This document shows, one piece after another, positions 25,753 to 36,433 of a stretch of 64,000 nt of DNA (position 1 is its first letter; every line of letters starts with the position of its first letter). This DNA is from Candidatus Polarisedimenticolaceae bacterium. Its GTDB lineage: Bacteria > Pseudomonadota > Gammaproteobacteria > Chromatiales > Chromatiaceae. The notes beneath the pieces were generated by a model. The model made no database searches, was not told the DNA's origin, and saw only the letters and a list, made by a program, of their open reading frames with translations. The DNA is taken from positions 33,140 to 97,139 of the forward strand of contig JAKISI010000004.1 in the NCBI GenBank assembly GCA_021648685.1, read 5' to 3'. A program made the position numbers and the translations under genes.

Positions 25753-26319
25753 AATGGTGGAGCGCTTGATATTCTGCCACTCTATGCCCACCGCCCGGCA
25801 TAGTGTCAGCGTTTCAAGCAGCGCCCGGCGTATCTCAAGATCCTCCGGGGCTTTACAATGCGCCATGCCACGCTGATCTATGGCCTGGTTGCAGGGGTCT
25901 TTGGCACGCTGCTTTTTACCTTCAGCAGCAATGATCTGTTTATGGTAGTAGTTGGACCAGCCCATTAAGCTGGCAACGGTATTGACGGTGGGAAAGTATA
26001 TGCAATCAACCAGTGGGCCTCTCTCTGGAAATGGCGGCAGCACCCTGATCTGTGGTTCAACCTCACTCACTGAAGCGGCCGTGCCTGTGGAGTGCGGCTG
26101 CGGTACCTGCACCTTCCCTGGCTTGGCAGTGGACTCTCCCACCGGAGTGGGGGGCAACACAGCAACCTCAATATGCTCTTTTGGTTTTTGCACGACAGGT
26201 GCGGTGGCGTTCTCGCTCTTCATCGCAAGGTAGAGCCCGGTGGTTGCGGTAATTACCGCAGCAATTCCGGTGAGTATCCCCGGCATCGAACCCCAAAAGC
26301 CTGGGGATTTTTCAGGCAT
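25726..26319 (-). CDS. Hypothetical membrane-anchored protein
   Basis: A 197-residue protein with one N-terminal transmembrane helix (about residues 13-32), a Pro/Val-rich linker to about residue 95 and a C-terminal domain with four cysteines (DCIYF, DPCNQ, HCKAP, LCRAV). The pattern suggests a periplasmic disulfide-containing domain. I do not recognise a family. Its final residues (ILEKSVKP) are encoded by the MITE-like repeat, so the original C-terminus may have been replaced. Confidence 0.55.
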   Translation of the reverse strand: MPEKSPGFWGSMPGILTGIAAVITATTGLYLAMKSENATAPVVQKPKEHIEVAVLPPTPVGESTAKPGKVQVPQPHSTGTAASVSEVEPQIRVLPPFPERGPLVDCIYFPTVNTVASLMGWSNYYHKQIIAAEGKKQRAKDPCNQAIDQRGMAHCKAPEDLEIRRALLETLTLCRAVGIEWQNIKRSTIILEKSVKP

Positions 26320-26431
26320 AAGCCACCCTCCATTTTATACACATAGCCAGACGGCCACTGCATTTGCTGGTTGAACCCACCCAATTACAGTGTGCGCAAC
26401 AACACCTTGCAGGCTATGTGAAGTCCGCAGG

Positions 26432-27868
26432 CTACACCTTATAGACCAGCACCCGCTCCTCAAGCATATCATGCATGGCATAGCGAATCCCTTCGCGCCC
26501 CTGCCCGGAGTCTTTGACCCCGCCGTAAGGCATGGAGTCCACCCGGAAGGTTGGGATATCGTTATGGATCACACCACCCACCTCCAGGGTGTCGAAGGCA
26601 CGTATTACGGTGTTGAAGTCGTTGGTGAAGATGCCGCACTGCAGGCCAAAGTCCGAGTCGTTCACCCGTTCAAATGCCTCTTCCATTGAATCCACAGCAG
26701 TCAGTGTGACCACTGGGCCGAAGACCTCTTCTCTACAGACCTTCAGGTTCGGATCGACATCTTCCAGTATGGTCGCCTGCAAAGAGTTGCCCTGACCACA
26801 GGGGGCAATCACATTACCCGCCACCAGTTTGGCTCCACTGGCTATCGCCTCATCAACCCAGCTCTTGATCCGTTTACGGTTATTGGTATCGACAACCGGC
26901 CCCAGGGTTGTTGATTCATCCAGCGGATCTCCGGCCTTTAGCGCCTCAGTGGCGCGGACAAAGCGGGTTTTGAACTCATCATAGATCTCACGATGGGCAA
27001 AGATGCGCTGGACAGAGATGCAGACCTGCCCGCTTTGATAGAAGGCACCGACCACCGCCCGGCTGATCAGCCACTCCCAATCTGTTTCAGATAGCCCTTT
27101 ATCAATGATCAGACCGGCATTGCCGCCCAGCTCCAGCACCACCTTTTTCTTTCCGGCATCGCGTTTCATCTTCCAGCCCACTTCAGGGGAGCCGGTGAAG
27201 GTCAGCAGGTTGATGCGCTCATCCTCCACCAGCATCTGCCCTGCTGCCCGGCCACTGGGTACTACTGAGAAGGCACCCTTTGGCAGACCCGATTGCTCGA
27301 TAATCTCCGCCAGCATCAGGCTGCTCACCGGGGTCTTCGAGGCGGGTTTCAGTACAATGGGGCAGCCCACGGCAAGGGCGGGGGCGATCTTGTGAATCGC
27401 CAGATTGAGCGGGAAGTTGAACGGCGCTATTGCGGATACAACCCCAACCGGGTAGTGGCGCACGATGCAACGACGCCCCGCCCCCATCTTGTTGATGCCC
27501 AGATCATAGGCCTCGCCATAGATGCGGGTGGCTTCGCCCGCAGCGATCTCAAAGGTGGCTGCGGCACGAATTGCCTCCACCCGTGATTCGGTAATGGTTT
27601 TGCCATTCTCTTGTGAGAGTGCCCTGGCAAACTCCTCTATCCGCTGCTCAATACCATCACGGATAAGGTTCAGTGCCTCGGCGCGCTGGTAAGGCTCCAG
27701 CGCAGCCATCTCACCGCGGCAGGCATAGGCTGCAGTCAGTGCCCGTTCAATCTCCGCTTCACCACAGAGGGCAACCCTGGCAAATACCGAGCCATCGTAG
27801 GGGTTGGCAACCTCAAGCTGCTCGCCCGTCTCTACCCACTCTCCAGCAATATAGGCTTTCTTTAGCAT
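26432..27868 (-). CDS. NAD(P)-dependent aldehyde dehydrogenase
   Basis: A 478-residue member of the ALDH superfamily. Catalytic Glu in LELGGNAGLII near residue 248 and catalytic Cys in GQVCISVQRI near residue 282; FTGSPEVGW near residue 225 and the C-terminal MPYGGVKDSGQGREG are present. The sequence leans toward the lactaldehyde / phosphonoacetaldehyde / GapN-like branch. No pathway partner is nearby, so the substrate is open. It lies 11 bases downstream of the thiamine-binding-type gene. Confidence 0.88.
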   Translation of the reverse strand: MLKKAYIAGEWVETGEQLEVANPYDGSVFARVALCGEAEIERALTAAYACRGEMAALEPYQRAEALNLIRDGIEQRIEEFARALSQENGKTITESRVEAIRAAATFEIAAGEATRIYGEAYDLGINKMGAGRRCIVRHYPVGVVSAIAPFNFPLNLAIHKIAPALAVGCPIVLKPASKTPVSSLMLAEIIEQSGLPKGAFSVVPSGRAAGQMLVEDERINLLTFTGSPEVGWKMKRDAGKKKVVLELGGNAGLIIDKGLSETDWEWLISRAVVGAFYQSGQVCISVQRIFAHREIYDEFKTRFVRATEALKAGDPLDESTTLGPVVDTNNRKRIKSWVDEAIASGAKLVAGNVIAPCGQGNSLQATILEDVDPNLKVCREEVFGPVVTLTAVDSMEEAFERVNDSDFGLQCGIFTNDFNTVIRAFDTLEVGGVIHNDIPTFRVDSMPYGGVKDSGQGREGIRYAMHDMLEERVLVYKV

Positions 27869-27879
27869 AACTGTGATCC

Positions 27880-28194
27880 TCAGGTGTTGATCTCACCTAT
27901 CTTCTCTTTGACTGACTTGATCTTGCCTGCAAGGCGGTTCTCTTTGCCCTTACGAATATCAAATTTAAGCGAGGAGTAGACCCGATTGCAACCCTGAGCC
28001 TCCAGTACGGCATAGGCTTTTCCGATAAGATCCAGCGCCTCCTGCATGGTGGCTGTTTCGATAGTCGTGCCCATCGGGGATAATTTGTAGTCAACGCCGC
28101 TCTCACGGATCATCTTGACCACTTGGCTGACATAGGCGCTTTTGCTCTCTCCCGTGTCAGTGGGAAACATACTGAATTCTAGTAATACAGACAT
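27880..28194 (-). CDS. MTH1187-family thiamine-binding-type protein (UPF0045)
   Basis: A 104-residue ferredoxin-like-fold protein: LEFSMFPTDTGES at the start, YKLSPMGTTIET near residue 36 and a Lys-rich C-terminus. Members bind thiamine or hydroxymethylpyrimidine-like ligands in some species. It may be in one transcript with the downstream aldehyde dehydrogenase gene. Function in this context is not shown by the sequence. Confidence 0.85.
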   Translation of the reverse strand: MSVLLEFSMFPTDTGESKSAYVSQVVKMIRESGVDYKLSPMGTTIETATMQEALDLIGKAYAVLEAQGCNRVYSSLKFDIRKGKENRLAGKIKSVKEKIGEINT

Positions 28195-28226
28195 GGTACA
28201 GGCTCCAGGTTGTAGGAATTTAGGTG

Positions 28227-28664
28227 TCAGCTCCCTTTATGAACAAGCGCCTTGATGGAGTCAAGATAGTCTTTCTCATCTGGCATGCGGTTGGCTCGTT
28301 GCGCCTCCCACAGCATCTGACCAAGGCACTCCATAATCTGATGTTCCGCTTCATGTGGATCGCCGATCTGCATCATCAGCTGTTGATGCAACCCCGTGAT
28401 ACCTGCCGGACGGTTGGTACTCAACTGCTCTTGAATGGCAATGTGCATACTCAGGTGCAGAAAAGGATTGCTCTCTCCGCCCTCCGGGGTGAAATCCTTG
28501 TCCAGCGCCGCTTGCGGGTCTTTCATCAATTTTTGATATTCGGGGTGCTGCTCCAGGATATTGGCAATCACCTGCTCCAATGGTTCCATCGGCTGCCTGT
28601 TCTGGTGTTTCTGCCAGGCATCGGTGAAGACCTTGCGCATTTTGGTGCGGTCATTGGTAAACAT
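28227..28664 (-). CDS. DUF1841 family protein
   Basis: A 145-residue helical protein of the DUF1841 family, common in gamma- and betaproteobacteria: FTNDRTKMRKVFTDAW at the N-terminus and NPFLHLSMHIAIQEQL near residue 66. Function unknown. Stop of gatB lies 3 bases upstream of its ATG, so it is likely read with gatCAB. Confidence 0.85.
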   Translation of the reverse strand: MFTNDRTKMRKVFTDAWQKHQNRQPMEPLEQVIANILEQHPEYQKLMKDPQAALDKDFTPEGGESNPFLHLSMHIAIQEQLSTNRPAGITGLHQQLMMQIGDPHEAEHQIMECLGQMLWEAQRANRMPDEKDYLDSIKALVHKGS

Positions 28665-28667
28665 AGA

Positions 28668-30116
28668 TCAATCCTGCGCCAGGCGCTTCTTCAGCAGCTC
28701 ATTGACCTGTTGCGGGTTAGCCTTGCCTCTGGTCTGCTTCATCACCTGACCCACAAAAAAGCCAAACAGTTTCTCTTTGCCTGAACGATACTGCTCCGCC
28801 TGCTTTGGATTATTGCTAACCACCTCATCGACCATCTTCTCAATCGCACTGCTGTCGGTGATCTGCTTCAGCCCTTTGGCTTCAATCACCGCATCGGCAT
28901 CACCTTCACCCTGCCACATCGCCTCAAAGACCTGTTTGGCGATTTTGCCGGAGATGGTTTGATCGGCAATGCGCTGCAGCAGGCCGGCCAGCAGCTTTGC
29001 CGTTACCGGGCTGTTGCTGATATCGACAGCATCACGGTTCAGCGCAGCAGCAAGTTCCCCCAAAACCCAGTTGGCAGCGATCTTTGGATCGCTCTGCGCG
29101 GCAGCCACCACGGCCTCATAATAGTCGGCCAGCTCACGGCTGGCAGTCAAGACCGCTGCATCCTGCAGGCTCAGTGCATAATCGCTCTCAAAACGCTGGC
29201 GTTTTTCATCTGGCAGCTCTGGCAGTGTCTGTTTTATCTCTTCGATGAAGGCATCATCCAGCTCCACTGGCAGCAGATCGGGGTCTGGAAAATAGCGGTA
29301 GTCGTTGGCCTCCTCCTTGCTGCGCATGGAGCGGGTCTCGTGGCGGTCAGCATCATAGAGGCGGGTCTCCTGCACCACTCTGCCGCCGGACTCGATGATG
29401 TCGATCTGACGCTCCACCTCCAGATTGATCGCCTTCTCCAGAAAGCGGAAGGAGTTGAGGTTTTTCAGCTCGGCACGCGTGCCCAGCTCTTTTTGCCCCA
29501 TGGGACGCACCGAGACGTTGGCATCACAACGGAAGGAGCCTTCGGCCATGTTGCCATCGCAGATCTCGATGTAGCGCACCAGGGCGTGGATCTTTTTGGC
29601 GTAGGCAACCGCTTCAGCCGCAGAGCGCATGTCCGGCTCGGAGACGATCTCCAGCAGCGGCGTGCCCGCACGGTTCAGATCAATGCCAGTCATGCCGTGA
29701 AAATCCTCATGCAGTGACTTGCCTGCATCCTCTTCCAGATGGGCGCGGGTGATGCCGACCACTTTGCTTTCACCATTTTCCAGCTCAATGGTCAGCGCGC
29801 CTGTGCCGACAATTGGCAGCTCCATCTGGCTAATCTGGTAGCCCTTTGGCAGGTCTGGATAGAAGTAGTTTTTGCGCGCAAAGACCGAGCGAGGCGCAAC
29901 TTGCGCACCAATCGCCACGCCAAATTTGACTGCCATGCGGACGGCCTCCTGGTTTAGCACCGGCAACACACCCGGCATGCCCAGATCCACATTGCAGGCC
30001 TGGGTGTTGGGTGCTGCACCGTATGCAGTCGAAGCACCCGAGAAGATCTTGGATTGGGTGGCCAGTTGAACATGAATCTCAAGGCCGATGACTGTTTCCC
30101 ATTGCATATTGGTCAA
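28668..30116 (-). CDS. gatB: Asp-tRNA(Asn)/Glu-tRNA(Gln) amidotransferase subunit B
   Basis: Kinase and tRNA-binding subunit of the GatCAB amidotransferase. The 482-residue protein has [10 protein letters not shown] at the start, [16 protein letters not shown] near residue 87, EDAGKS near residue 130, and a C-terminal YqeY-like helical tail. Start may be at 30116 or ATG 30107. It sits 5 bases downstream of gatA. Confidence 0.96.
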   Translation of the reverse strand: MTNMQWETVIGLEIHVQLATQSKIFSGASTAYGAAPNTQACNVDLGMPGVLPVLNQEAVRMAVKFGVAIGAQVAPRSVFARKNYFYPDLPKGYQISQMELPIVGTGALTIELENGESKVVGITRAHLEEDAGKSLHEDFHGMTGIDLNRAGTPLLEIVSEPDMRSAAEAVAYAKKIHALVRYIEICDGNMAEGSFRCDANVSVRPMGQKELGTRAELKNLNSFRFLEKAINLEVERQIDIIESGGRVVQETRLYDADRHETRSMRSKEEANDYRYFPDPDLLPVELDDAFIEEIKQTLPELPDEKRQRFESDYALSLQDAAVLTASRELADYYEAVVAAAQSDPKIAANWVLGELAAALNRDAVDISNSPVTAKLLAGLLQRIADQTISGKIAKQVFEAMWQGEGDADAVIEAKGLKQITDSSAIEKMVDEVVSNNPKQAEQYRSGKEKLFGFFVGQVMKQTRGKANPQQVNELLKKRLAQD

Positions 30117-30121
30117 AACCT

Positions 30122-31573
30122 CTAGATTCCGGCAGGGGCTGCCTGGTGATAATCGGTAGCCATCTGTAACCGATGCGCCACATTCAGCAGTCTGGCCTCG
30201 GCAAAGTAGCTGCCGATGATCTGTAGCCCGACCGGCTTGCCTGCTGCGGGCGCAACCGGGATGGAGATCCCCGGCAGACCCGCCAGATTCACCGCGATGG
30301 TGTAGATGTCCGATAGATACATGCTGACCGGATCATCGGCCTTCTCTCCAATGTGAAAGGCGCTGTCCGGTGTGGTTGGCCCCATAATCACATCCACCTG
30401 CTCAAAGGCGCGGGTGAAATCATCCGAAATAAGATGGCGAACCCGTTGCGCCTTCAGATAATAGGCATCATAGTAACCGGCTGAGAGCGCGTATGTGCCA
30501 ATCAGGATACGCCGCTGCACCTCATCCCCAAAGCCCTCAGCGCGGGAGCGTTTGTAGAGATCCTCCAGATCTTTCGGATCTTCGCAGCGGTGGCCATAAC
30601 GAACCCCATCAAAGCGTGACAGGTTGGATGAACATTCCGCCGGAGCCACCACATAGTAGGTCGGCACCGCCAGATGGGTGTTGGGCAGGCTGATCTCCAG
30701 CACTTCAGCCCCCAGTTTTCTGTACTCGCTGATCGCCTCCTCGATGGATTTGGCCACCGAAGCATCCAGCCCTTCACCGAAATACTCCTTGGGCAGACCA
30801 ATCTTCAGGCCGCTCAGATCATCCGCAATTCCGGCGCTATAGTCCGGCACGGGCTGATCGGCACTGGTGGAGTCACGCCGGTCAAACCCGGCCATCACTT
30901 GCAGCATAGTGGCCGCATCGGCAGCACTGGTGGTCATGGGGCCTGCCTGATCCAGGCTCGATGCGAAGGCGATCATGCCGTAGCGGGAGACCCGCCCATA
31001 GGTGGGTTTCAATCCGGTGATGCCACACAGCGCGGCTGGCTGGCGGATGGAGCCGCCCGTGTCGGTGCCGGTTGCCGCCGGAGCCAGACGCGCCGCCACG
31101 CAAGCGGCTGAACCACCGGATGATCCACCGGGTACGGTTTCGGTATCCCAGGGGTTGCGCACCGGGCCGTAGTAGCTGGTCTCGTTGGAGGAGCCCATGG
31201 CAAACTCGTCCATATTAGTCTTGCCCAGATTGACCACGCCCGCAGCCTTGAGCTTTGCAACCACTGTGGCATCGTAGGGTGAGATAAAGCTCTCCAGCAT
31301 TTTAGAGCCGCAGGTGGTTCTGATCCCTTCGGTGCAGAAGATGTCCTTGTGGGCGATGGGTATGCCGGTCAGCACCCCGGCCTCGCCCGTTTGCAGCTGT
31401 TGATCGGCTGCCCTGGCCGCGCTCAATGCCTCATCCTTGCAGACGGTGACAAAGCTGTTCAGCTCGCCATCCAGCCGCTGGATGCGATCAAGGAAATATT
31501 GGGTCAGCTCGACGCTGGAGTAGTCACCGGCACGCAAACCAGCGGCCAGCTCTGTGATGCTTTTATTGTGCAT
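30122..31573 (-). CDS. gatA: Asp-tRNA(Asn)/Glu-tRNA(Gln) amidotransferase subunit A
   Basis: Amidase-signature glutaminase subunit of 483 residues. The catalytic Ser-cisSer-Lys set is visible: Lys in IPIAHKDIF near residue 76 and the Gly/Ser-rich [14 protein letters not shown] and [11 protein letters not shown] segments near residues 148-180. Supplies ammonia for transamidation on GatB. Middle gene of gatC-gatA-gatB. Confidence 0.97.
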   Translation of the reverse strand: MHNKSITELAAGLRAGDYSSVELTQYFLDRIQRLDGELNSFVTVCKDEALSAARAADQQLQTGEAGVLTGIPIAHKDIFCTEGIRTTCGSKMLESFISPYDATVVAKLKAAGVVNLGKTNMDEFAMGSSNETSYYGPVRNPWDTETVPGGSSGGSAACVAARLAPAATGTDTGGSIRQPAALCGITGLKPTYGRVSRYGMIAFASSLDQAGPMTTSAADAATMLQVMAGFDRRDSTSADQPVPDYSAGIADDLSGLKIGLPKEYFGEGLDASVAKSIEEAISEYRKLGAEVLEISLPNTHLAVPTYYVVAPAECSSNLSRFDGVRYGHRCEDPKDLEDLYKRSRAEGFGDEVQRRILIGTYALSAGYYDAYYLKAQRVRHLISDDFTRAFEQVDVIMGPTTPDSAFHIGEKADDPVSMYLSDIYTIAVNLAGLPGISIPVAPAAGKPVGLQIIGSYFAEARLLNVAHRLQMATDYHQAAPAGI

Positions 31574-31636
31574 AACGCTTTAAAATAGAATATCGGGTCG
31601 GATGAAGATAAAGTGAGATTAGCAGCCAATGGGTGC

Positions 31637-31924
31637 TTATTCGATGACTTTGGGCACCAGATAGAGTCCATTCTCAGTCTGGGGCGCGATAGACTGGAAT
31701 AGTTCACGGCAGTTTGTCTCCGTCACCTCATCACTGCGCAGACGTTGAGCCATCTGCAGTGGATGCGCCATCGGCACAACACCTTCTGTATCGACGGCAC
31801 TGAGCTGTTCGACCAGCTCCAGAATATTGGTGAGGTCAGTGGCAATGCCCCCCATCCTTTCATCGCTCAGATCCAGACGGGCAAGGTGGGCAATTTTTTT
31901 CACATCGGCATGATCGAGCGGCAT
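31637..31924 (-). CDS. gatC: Asp-tRNA(Asn)/Glu-tRNA(Gln) amidotransferase subunit C
   Basis: A 95-residue GatC, which stabilises the GatA/GatB complex. I chose ATG 31924 ([17 protein letters not shown]) as the usual GatC start; the frame is open upstream to 32008 but those codons do not look like GatC. First gene of the minus-strand operon, divergent from mreB across about 180 bases. Confidence 0.93.
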   Translation of the reverse strand: MPLDHADVKKIAHLARLDLSDERMGGIATDLTNILELVEQLSAVDTEGVVPMAHPLQMAQRLRSDEVTETNCRELFQSIAPQTENGLYLVPKVIE

Positions 31925-31999
31925 GGTTTCCTCAGTAAAAACGGAAGCTGAATTCAGCGTCGGGCTAAAATAACATATCCACATTTTTGCTTCTATTCC

Positions 32000-32028
32000 T
32001 TGCTCCAAACTTATACCATTGATAGATT
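32000..32028 (+). promoter_or_regulatory. Possible sigma-70 promoter of mreB
   Basis: TTGCTC (32000-32005) and TAGATT (32023-32028) with a 17-base spacer lie about 77 bases before the mreB ATG in the divergent gatC/mreB gap. Match to consensus is moderate and it is a candidate only. Confidence 0.3.
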
Positions 32029-32101
32029 ATGCTCTTTTCGGCAGAAGCAGCCTTTTTCTCCTGCCCCGGCCTCCATTTTAAACCCAGGATTCAAACCCTA
32101 A

Positions 32102-33154
<1,053 letters not shown>

Positions 33155-33181
33155 TCCAGTTTCTGACAAACGCAAGTGACA

Positions 33182-33197
33182 GCCTGAACCCTCAGGC
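33182..33197 (+). other. Small hairpin in the mreB-mreC gap
   Basis: GCCTGA and TCAGGC form a 6-bp stem with loop ACCC, about 25 bases before the proposed mreC start. No T-tract follows. It might tune mreC translation or RNA stability, or be chance. Confidence 0.3.
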
Positions 33198-33222
33198 CGC
33201 CATAGCATGAGAGCCATCCCCG

Positions 33223-34074
33223 ATTAAGACGCTATTTACCCAGGGGCCATTCATCACTGCCCGCATGGCAGCAGCGGTGCTTGTCTCGCTGCTCATGATG
33301 GTAGTTGACCAACGTGAAAATCACCTGGAATCCCTGCGCTCCACCCTCTCGGTTGTTGTTGCCCCGCTGCAGCAAATTGCCAGCCTGCCTGCCAGCAGCG
33401 GCGCATGGCTCTCTGAAACTCTCTCTTCCCGCCAGCGGTTACAGGAGGAGAACCAGGCGCTGCGCAAGCTCAACCTTAAACTGAAAGGACAGCAGCAGAA
33501 ACTTGTGGCGCTGGAGGCCGAGAACATGCGCCTGCGCGACCTGCTGGACTCTTCACTGAAGATTGGCGACCAGATCCTGATTGCCGAGTTGATCGCCATC
33601 GACCTCGACCCCTACAAGCAGCAGGTGGTCATCAACCGGGGCGGCAACTCCGGTGTATTTGAAGGCCAGGCGGTACTGGATGCCGATGCCGTGCTGGGAC
33701 AGGTTGTTCGTGTCGCCCCCTTCTCCTCCACCGTGTTGATGATCACCGACCCAAGCCACGCGCTGCCGGTAGAGGTAAATCGAAACGGGCTGCGCACCAT
33801 CGCCATGGGCACCGGACGCATCAATGAGCTGGAGCTGCCGCATCTGCCCAATAACAGCGATATTCAGGTAGGCGACCTGCTGGTCACCTCCGGCCTGGGT
33901 GGCCGCTTCCCCCCCGGCTACCCGGTGGCGGAGATCACCCAGGTGGTCAACAAGCCCGGCCAGCCTTTTGCCCATATTCTGGCCAAACCCAGCGCCAATC
34001 TGGAACGTGCCCATGAGGTGCTGCTGGTGCGCACATTGACCGCACCGCCCGCCGTTACAGAGGGTACGCCATGA
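33223..34074 (+). CDS. mreC: Rod-shape-determining protein MreC (probable ATT start)
   Basis: Single-pass membrane protein linking MreB to wall enzymes. The first in-frame ATG is 33265, but homology to the MreC N-terminus begins 14 codons earlier: the codons before that ATG read IKTLFTQGPFITAR, matching the usual MKPIFSRGPSLxxR. The only codon at the right place is ATT 33223, since an in-frame TGA sits at 33208-33210. From there 283 residues: transmembrane helix about 16-30, coiled coil about 65-105, then the beta-rich domain (GGRFPPGYPVAEI). It overlaps mreD. Confidence 0.85.
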   Translation: MKTLFTQGPFITARMAAAVLVSLLMMVVDQRENHLESLRSTLSVVVAPLQQIASLPASSGAWLSETLSSRQRLQEENQALRKLNLKLKGQQQKLVALEAENMRLRDLLDSSLKIGDQILIAELIAIDLDPYKQQVVINRGGNSGVFEGQAVLDADAVLGQVVRVAPFSSTVLMITDPSHALPVEVNRNGLRTIAMGTGRINELELPHLPNNSDIQVGDLLVTSGLGGRFPPGYPVAEITQVVNKPGQPFAHILAKPSANLERAHEVLLVRTLTAPPAVTEGTP

Positions 34075-34559
34075 CGGTAACCCCTCATCGTGGCGGCCTC
34101 ATCATCCTTGCCACTTTTGTGCTGGCGCTGATCCTGACCAGCCTGCCGCTGCCCGAATCAATTCGCCCCTTCCGCCCGGCGTGGTGCTCACTGGTGCTCA
34201 TCTACTGGTGCATGGCTGCCCCGCAACGTGTCGGGGTTGGGGTTGGCTGGTCCGTGGGGCTGCTGGTGGATGTGATGACCAACACCCTGCTGGGGCAGCA
34301 TGCCATGGAGCTGGCGATTACCGCCTTTATCACCATCAAGCTGCATCAACGCATACGCCTCTTCCCGCTCTGGCAGCAGGCCGTTGGCATCCTGCTGCTG
34401 CTGCTGCTGGAACAGCTGCTCTCAACCATAGTAATGGGTGCGATACATCAGCCTGCCTCCGCACTCAGCTATTGGGCATCCCCTTTTGTTGGCATGCTGT
34501 TGTGGCCCTGGATCTATATCATCCTGCGGGATCTGCGGCGGCGATTTAAAGTGAGCTGA
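34071..34559 (+). CDS. mreD: Rod-shape-determining protein MreD
   Basis: A 162-residue inner-membrane protein with about five or six helices, as usual for MreD (ALILTSLPLPESIRPFRPAWCSLVLIYW at the N-terminus, here LTSLPLPESIRPFRPAW). Its ATG overlaps the mreC stop (ATGA). Works with MreC in the elongasome. Confidence 0.93.
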   Translation: MTVTPHRGGLIILATFVLALILTSLPLPESIRPFRPAWCSLVLIYWCMAAPQRVGVGVGWSVGLLVDVMTNTLLGQHAMELAITAFITIKLHQRIRLFPLWQQAVGILLLLLLEQLLSTIVMGAIHQPASALSYWASPFVGMLLWPWIYIILRDLRRRFKVS

Positions 34560-34567
34560 CAGTTCCC

Positions 34568-36433
34568 GTGCCTGAATCCAGCTTTAAGGATCACGTCAGA
34601 GAGAGTCGAACCCTGACCTCTCGCGTCATCATATCCGCCACTGTCGTGCTGATTTTGCTGGGCACCCTGGTGCTGCGGCTGGCTCATTTGCAGATCACAA
34701 ACCACAATCACTTCACAACGCTTTCACATGAAAACCGCGTCAAGCTGCTGCCGCTGCCGCCCACTCGCGGCCTGATCTACGACCGTAACGGCGTGATTCT
34801 GGCGCAAAACCTGCCAACCCACAGCCTGGAGATCACCCCGGAGCAGGTCAGGGATATTGACCAGACGCTGACAGCTCTGGCCAAGATCATCACCATCAGT
34901 GAGGATAACCTCAAACACTTTCATCGCCTGCGCAAGCAGAAACGCCGCTTTGACAGCATCCCCATCCGGGTGCGTCTCAACGAACGGGAGGTGGCCCGTT
35001 TTGCCGTCAACCGCCACCGCTTTCCGGGGGTGGAGATCCAGGCCCGGCTGCTGCGAAACTACCCCCAGGGGGAGTCCATGGCACATCTGGTGGGTTATGT
35101 CGCCCGCATCAATCAGCAGGAGCTGGAGCGCATCGACACCTCCAACTATGCCGGTACCAGCCATATCGGCAAAACCGGGCTGGAGAAGAGCTATGAGGAT
35201 GTCCTGCATGGCACGGTGGGAATGCAGCAGGTTGAGGTCAATGCCATGGGGCGCATCATCCGGGTGCTGGAGAACCACCCCCCCATACCCGGTCAGGATA
35301 TTCATCTCCACATAGATGCCAGCCTGCAAGCGATAGCCGCCGAAGCCTTCGGCGAAAAAAATGGGGCGGCCGTCGCCATCGACCCCAATACCGGCGGGGT
35401 GCTGGCGCTGGTCAGCAAGCCTGGGTTCAACCCTAATCTGTTTGTAGAGGGGATCAGCTCAGCCGCCTACGGTGCGCTGCAGCAGTCCGATGACAACCCG
35501 CTCTTTGACCGGGCGCTACGCGGCCAATATCCACCCGGCTCTACAACCAAACCCTTTGTCGCGCTGGCCGGACTGGAGACAGGAACCATCACCTATACGG
35601 AAAAAAAATTCTGCCCTGGCTTCTATCAACTGCCCAAACACGAGCACAGGTACCGCGACTGGAAGAAGCAAGGGCATGGCTACACCGATATGGAGAAGTC
35701 CATTGTCGAATCCTGCGATGTCTACTATTACGATCTCGCCCACGAGATGGGGATTGACAAGATGAGTCGTTTTCTTCGCCCCTTTGGCTTTGGGCAGAAG
35801 AGCATGATCGACATCACCGGCGAGCTGCGTGGCCTGCTCCCTTCGCGGGAGTGGAAAGAGAGCACGCGCAATATTGCCTGGTACCCTGGCGAGACCCTCA
35901 TTACCGGCATCGGGCAGGGCTACTTTCTGACCACCCCGCTCCAACTGGCCAGTGCTACTGCAACGCTGGCAACACATGGGATTCTCAGAACCCCCAGGGT
36001 GGTAGCGCAGATCACCGGTGCAACTCCATCTGAGACGGCGAACCCCCTGCAACCCGAGCCGACCCGGCTGCCGGCCATCAATCAGAAAAACTGGGATGAC
36101 ATTATCTTTGCCATGACTCAAGTGGTGGAGGGGATGCGGGGAACGGCCCGGCACATCCGCACAGAGGAGTACCGGATTGCAGCCAAGACCGGTACCGCAC
36201 AGGTCTTCACGGTAAAACAGGATGAGGAGTATGATGCGGAGACGGTGGCGGAGAAGATGCGCGACCACGCGCTCTTTATCGCCTTTGCCCCGGTCAAAGA
36301 TCCACAGATTGCGATAGCCGTTATCGTTGAACACGGCGGCCACGGCGGCGCAATCGCCGCACCCATTGCCCGCATCATTATGGATCACTATCTGCTGGAC
36401 GACAAACCGCTCACGCAGGAGGATCAGCCATGA
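34568..36433 (+). CDS. mrdA: Penicillin-binding protein 2 (elongasome transpeptidase)
   Basis: Class B PBP of 621 residues starting at GTG 34568. One N-terminal transmembrane helix (about 19-42), dimerisation domain (RGLIYDRNGVILAQNLP near residue 66), then the transpeptidase motifs: SxxK as PPGSTTKPF near residue 325, SxN-equivalent SCD in VESCDVYYYD near residue 380, and KTGT in AAKTGTAQVF near residue 540. Stop overlaps the rodA ATG (ATGA), keeping the PBP2-RodA pair coupled. Confidence 0.97.
   Translation: MPESSFKDHVRESRTLTSRVIISATVVLILLGTLVLRLAHLQITNHNHFTTLSHENRVKLLPLPPTRGLIYDRNGVILAQNLPTHSLEITPEQVRDIDQTLTALAKIITISEDNLKHFHRLRKQKRRFDSIPIRVRLNEREVARFAVNRHRFPGVEIQARLLRNYPQGESMAHLVGYVARINQQELERIDTSNYAGTSHIGKTGLEKSYEDVLHGTVGMQQVEVNAMGRIIRVLENHPPIPGQDIHLHIDASLQAIAAEAFGEKNGAAVAIDPNTGGVLALVSKPGFNPNLFVEGISSAAYGALQQSDDNPLFDRALRGQYPPGSTTKPFVALAGLETGTITYTEKKFCPGFYQLPKHEHRYRDWKKQGHGYTDMEKSIVESCDVYYYDLAHEMGIDKMSRFLRPFGFGQKSMIDITGELRGLLPSREWKESTRNIAWYPGETLITGIGQGYFLTTPLQLASATATLATHGILRTPRVVAQITGATPSETANPLQPEPTRLPAINQKNWDDIIFAMTQVVEGMRGTARHIRTEEYRIAAKTGTAQVFTVKQDEEYDAETVAEKMRDHALFIAFAPVKDPQIAIAVIVEHGGHGGAIAAPIARIIMDHYLLDDKPLTQEDQP

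Noticed and set aside
25952..26346. Plus-strand frames opposite the hypothetical gene at 25726-26319
   Set aside because: Low complexity and no ribosome site; the minus-strand gene has a clear membrane anchor and Cys pattern.
28959..29717. Plus-strand open frame opposite gatB
   Set aside because: Antisense shadow; no ribosome site or family signal.
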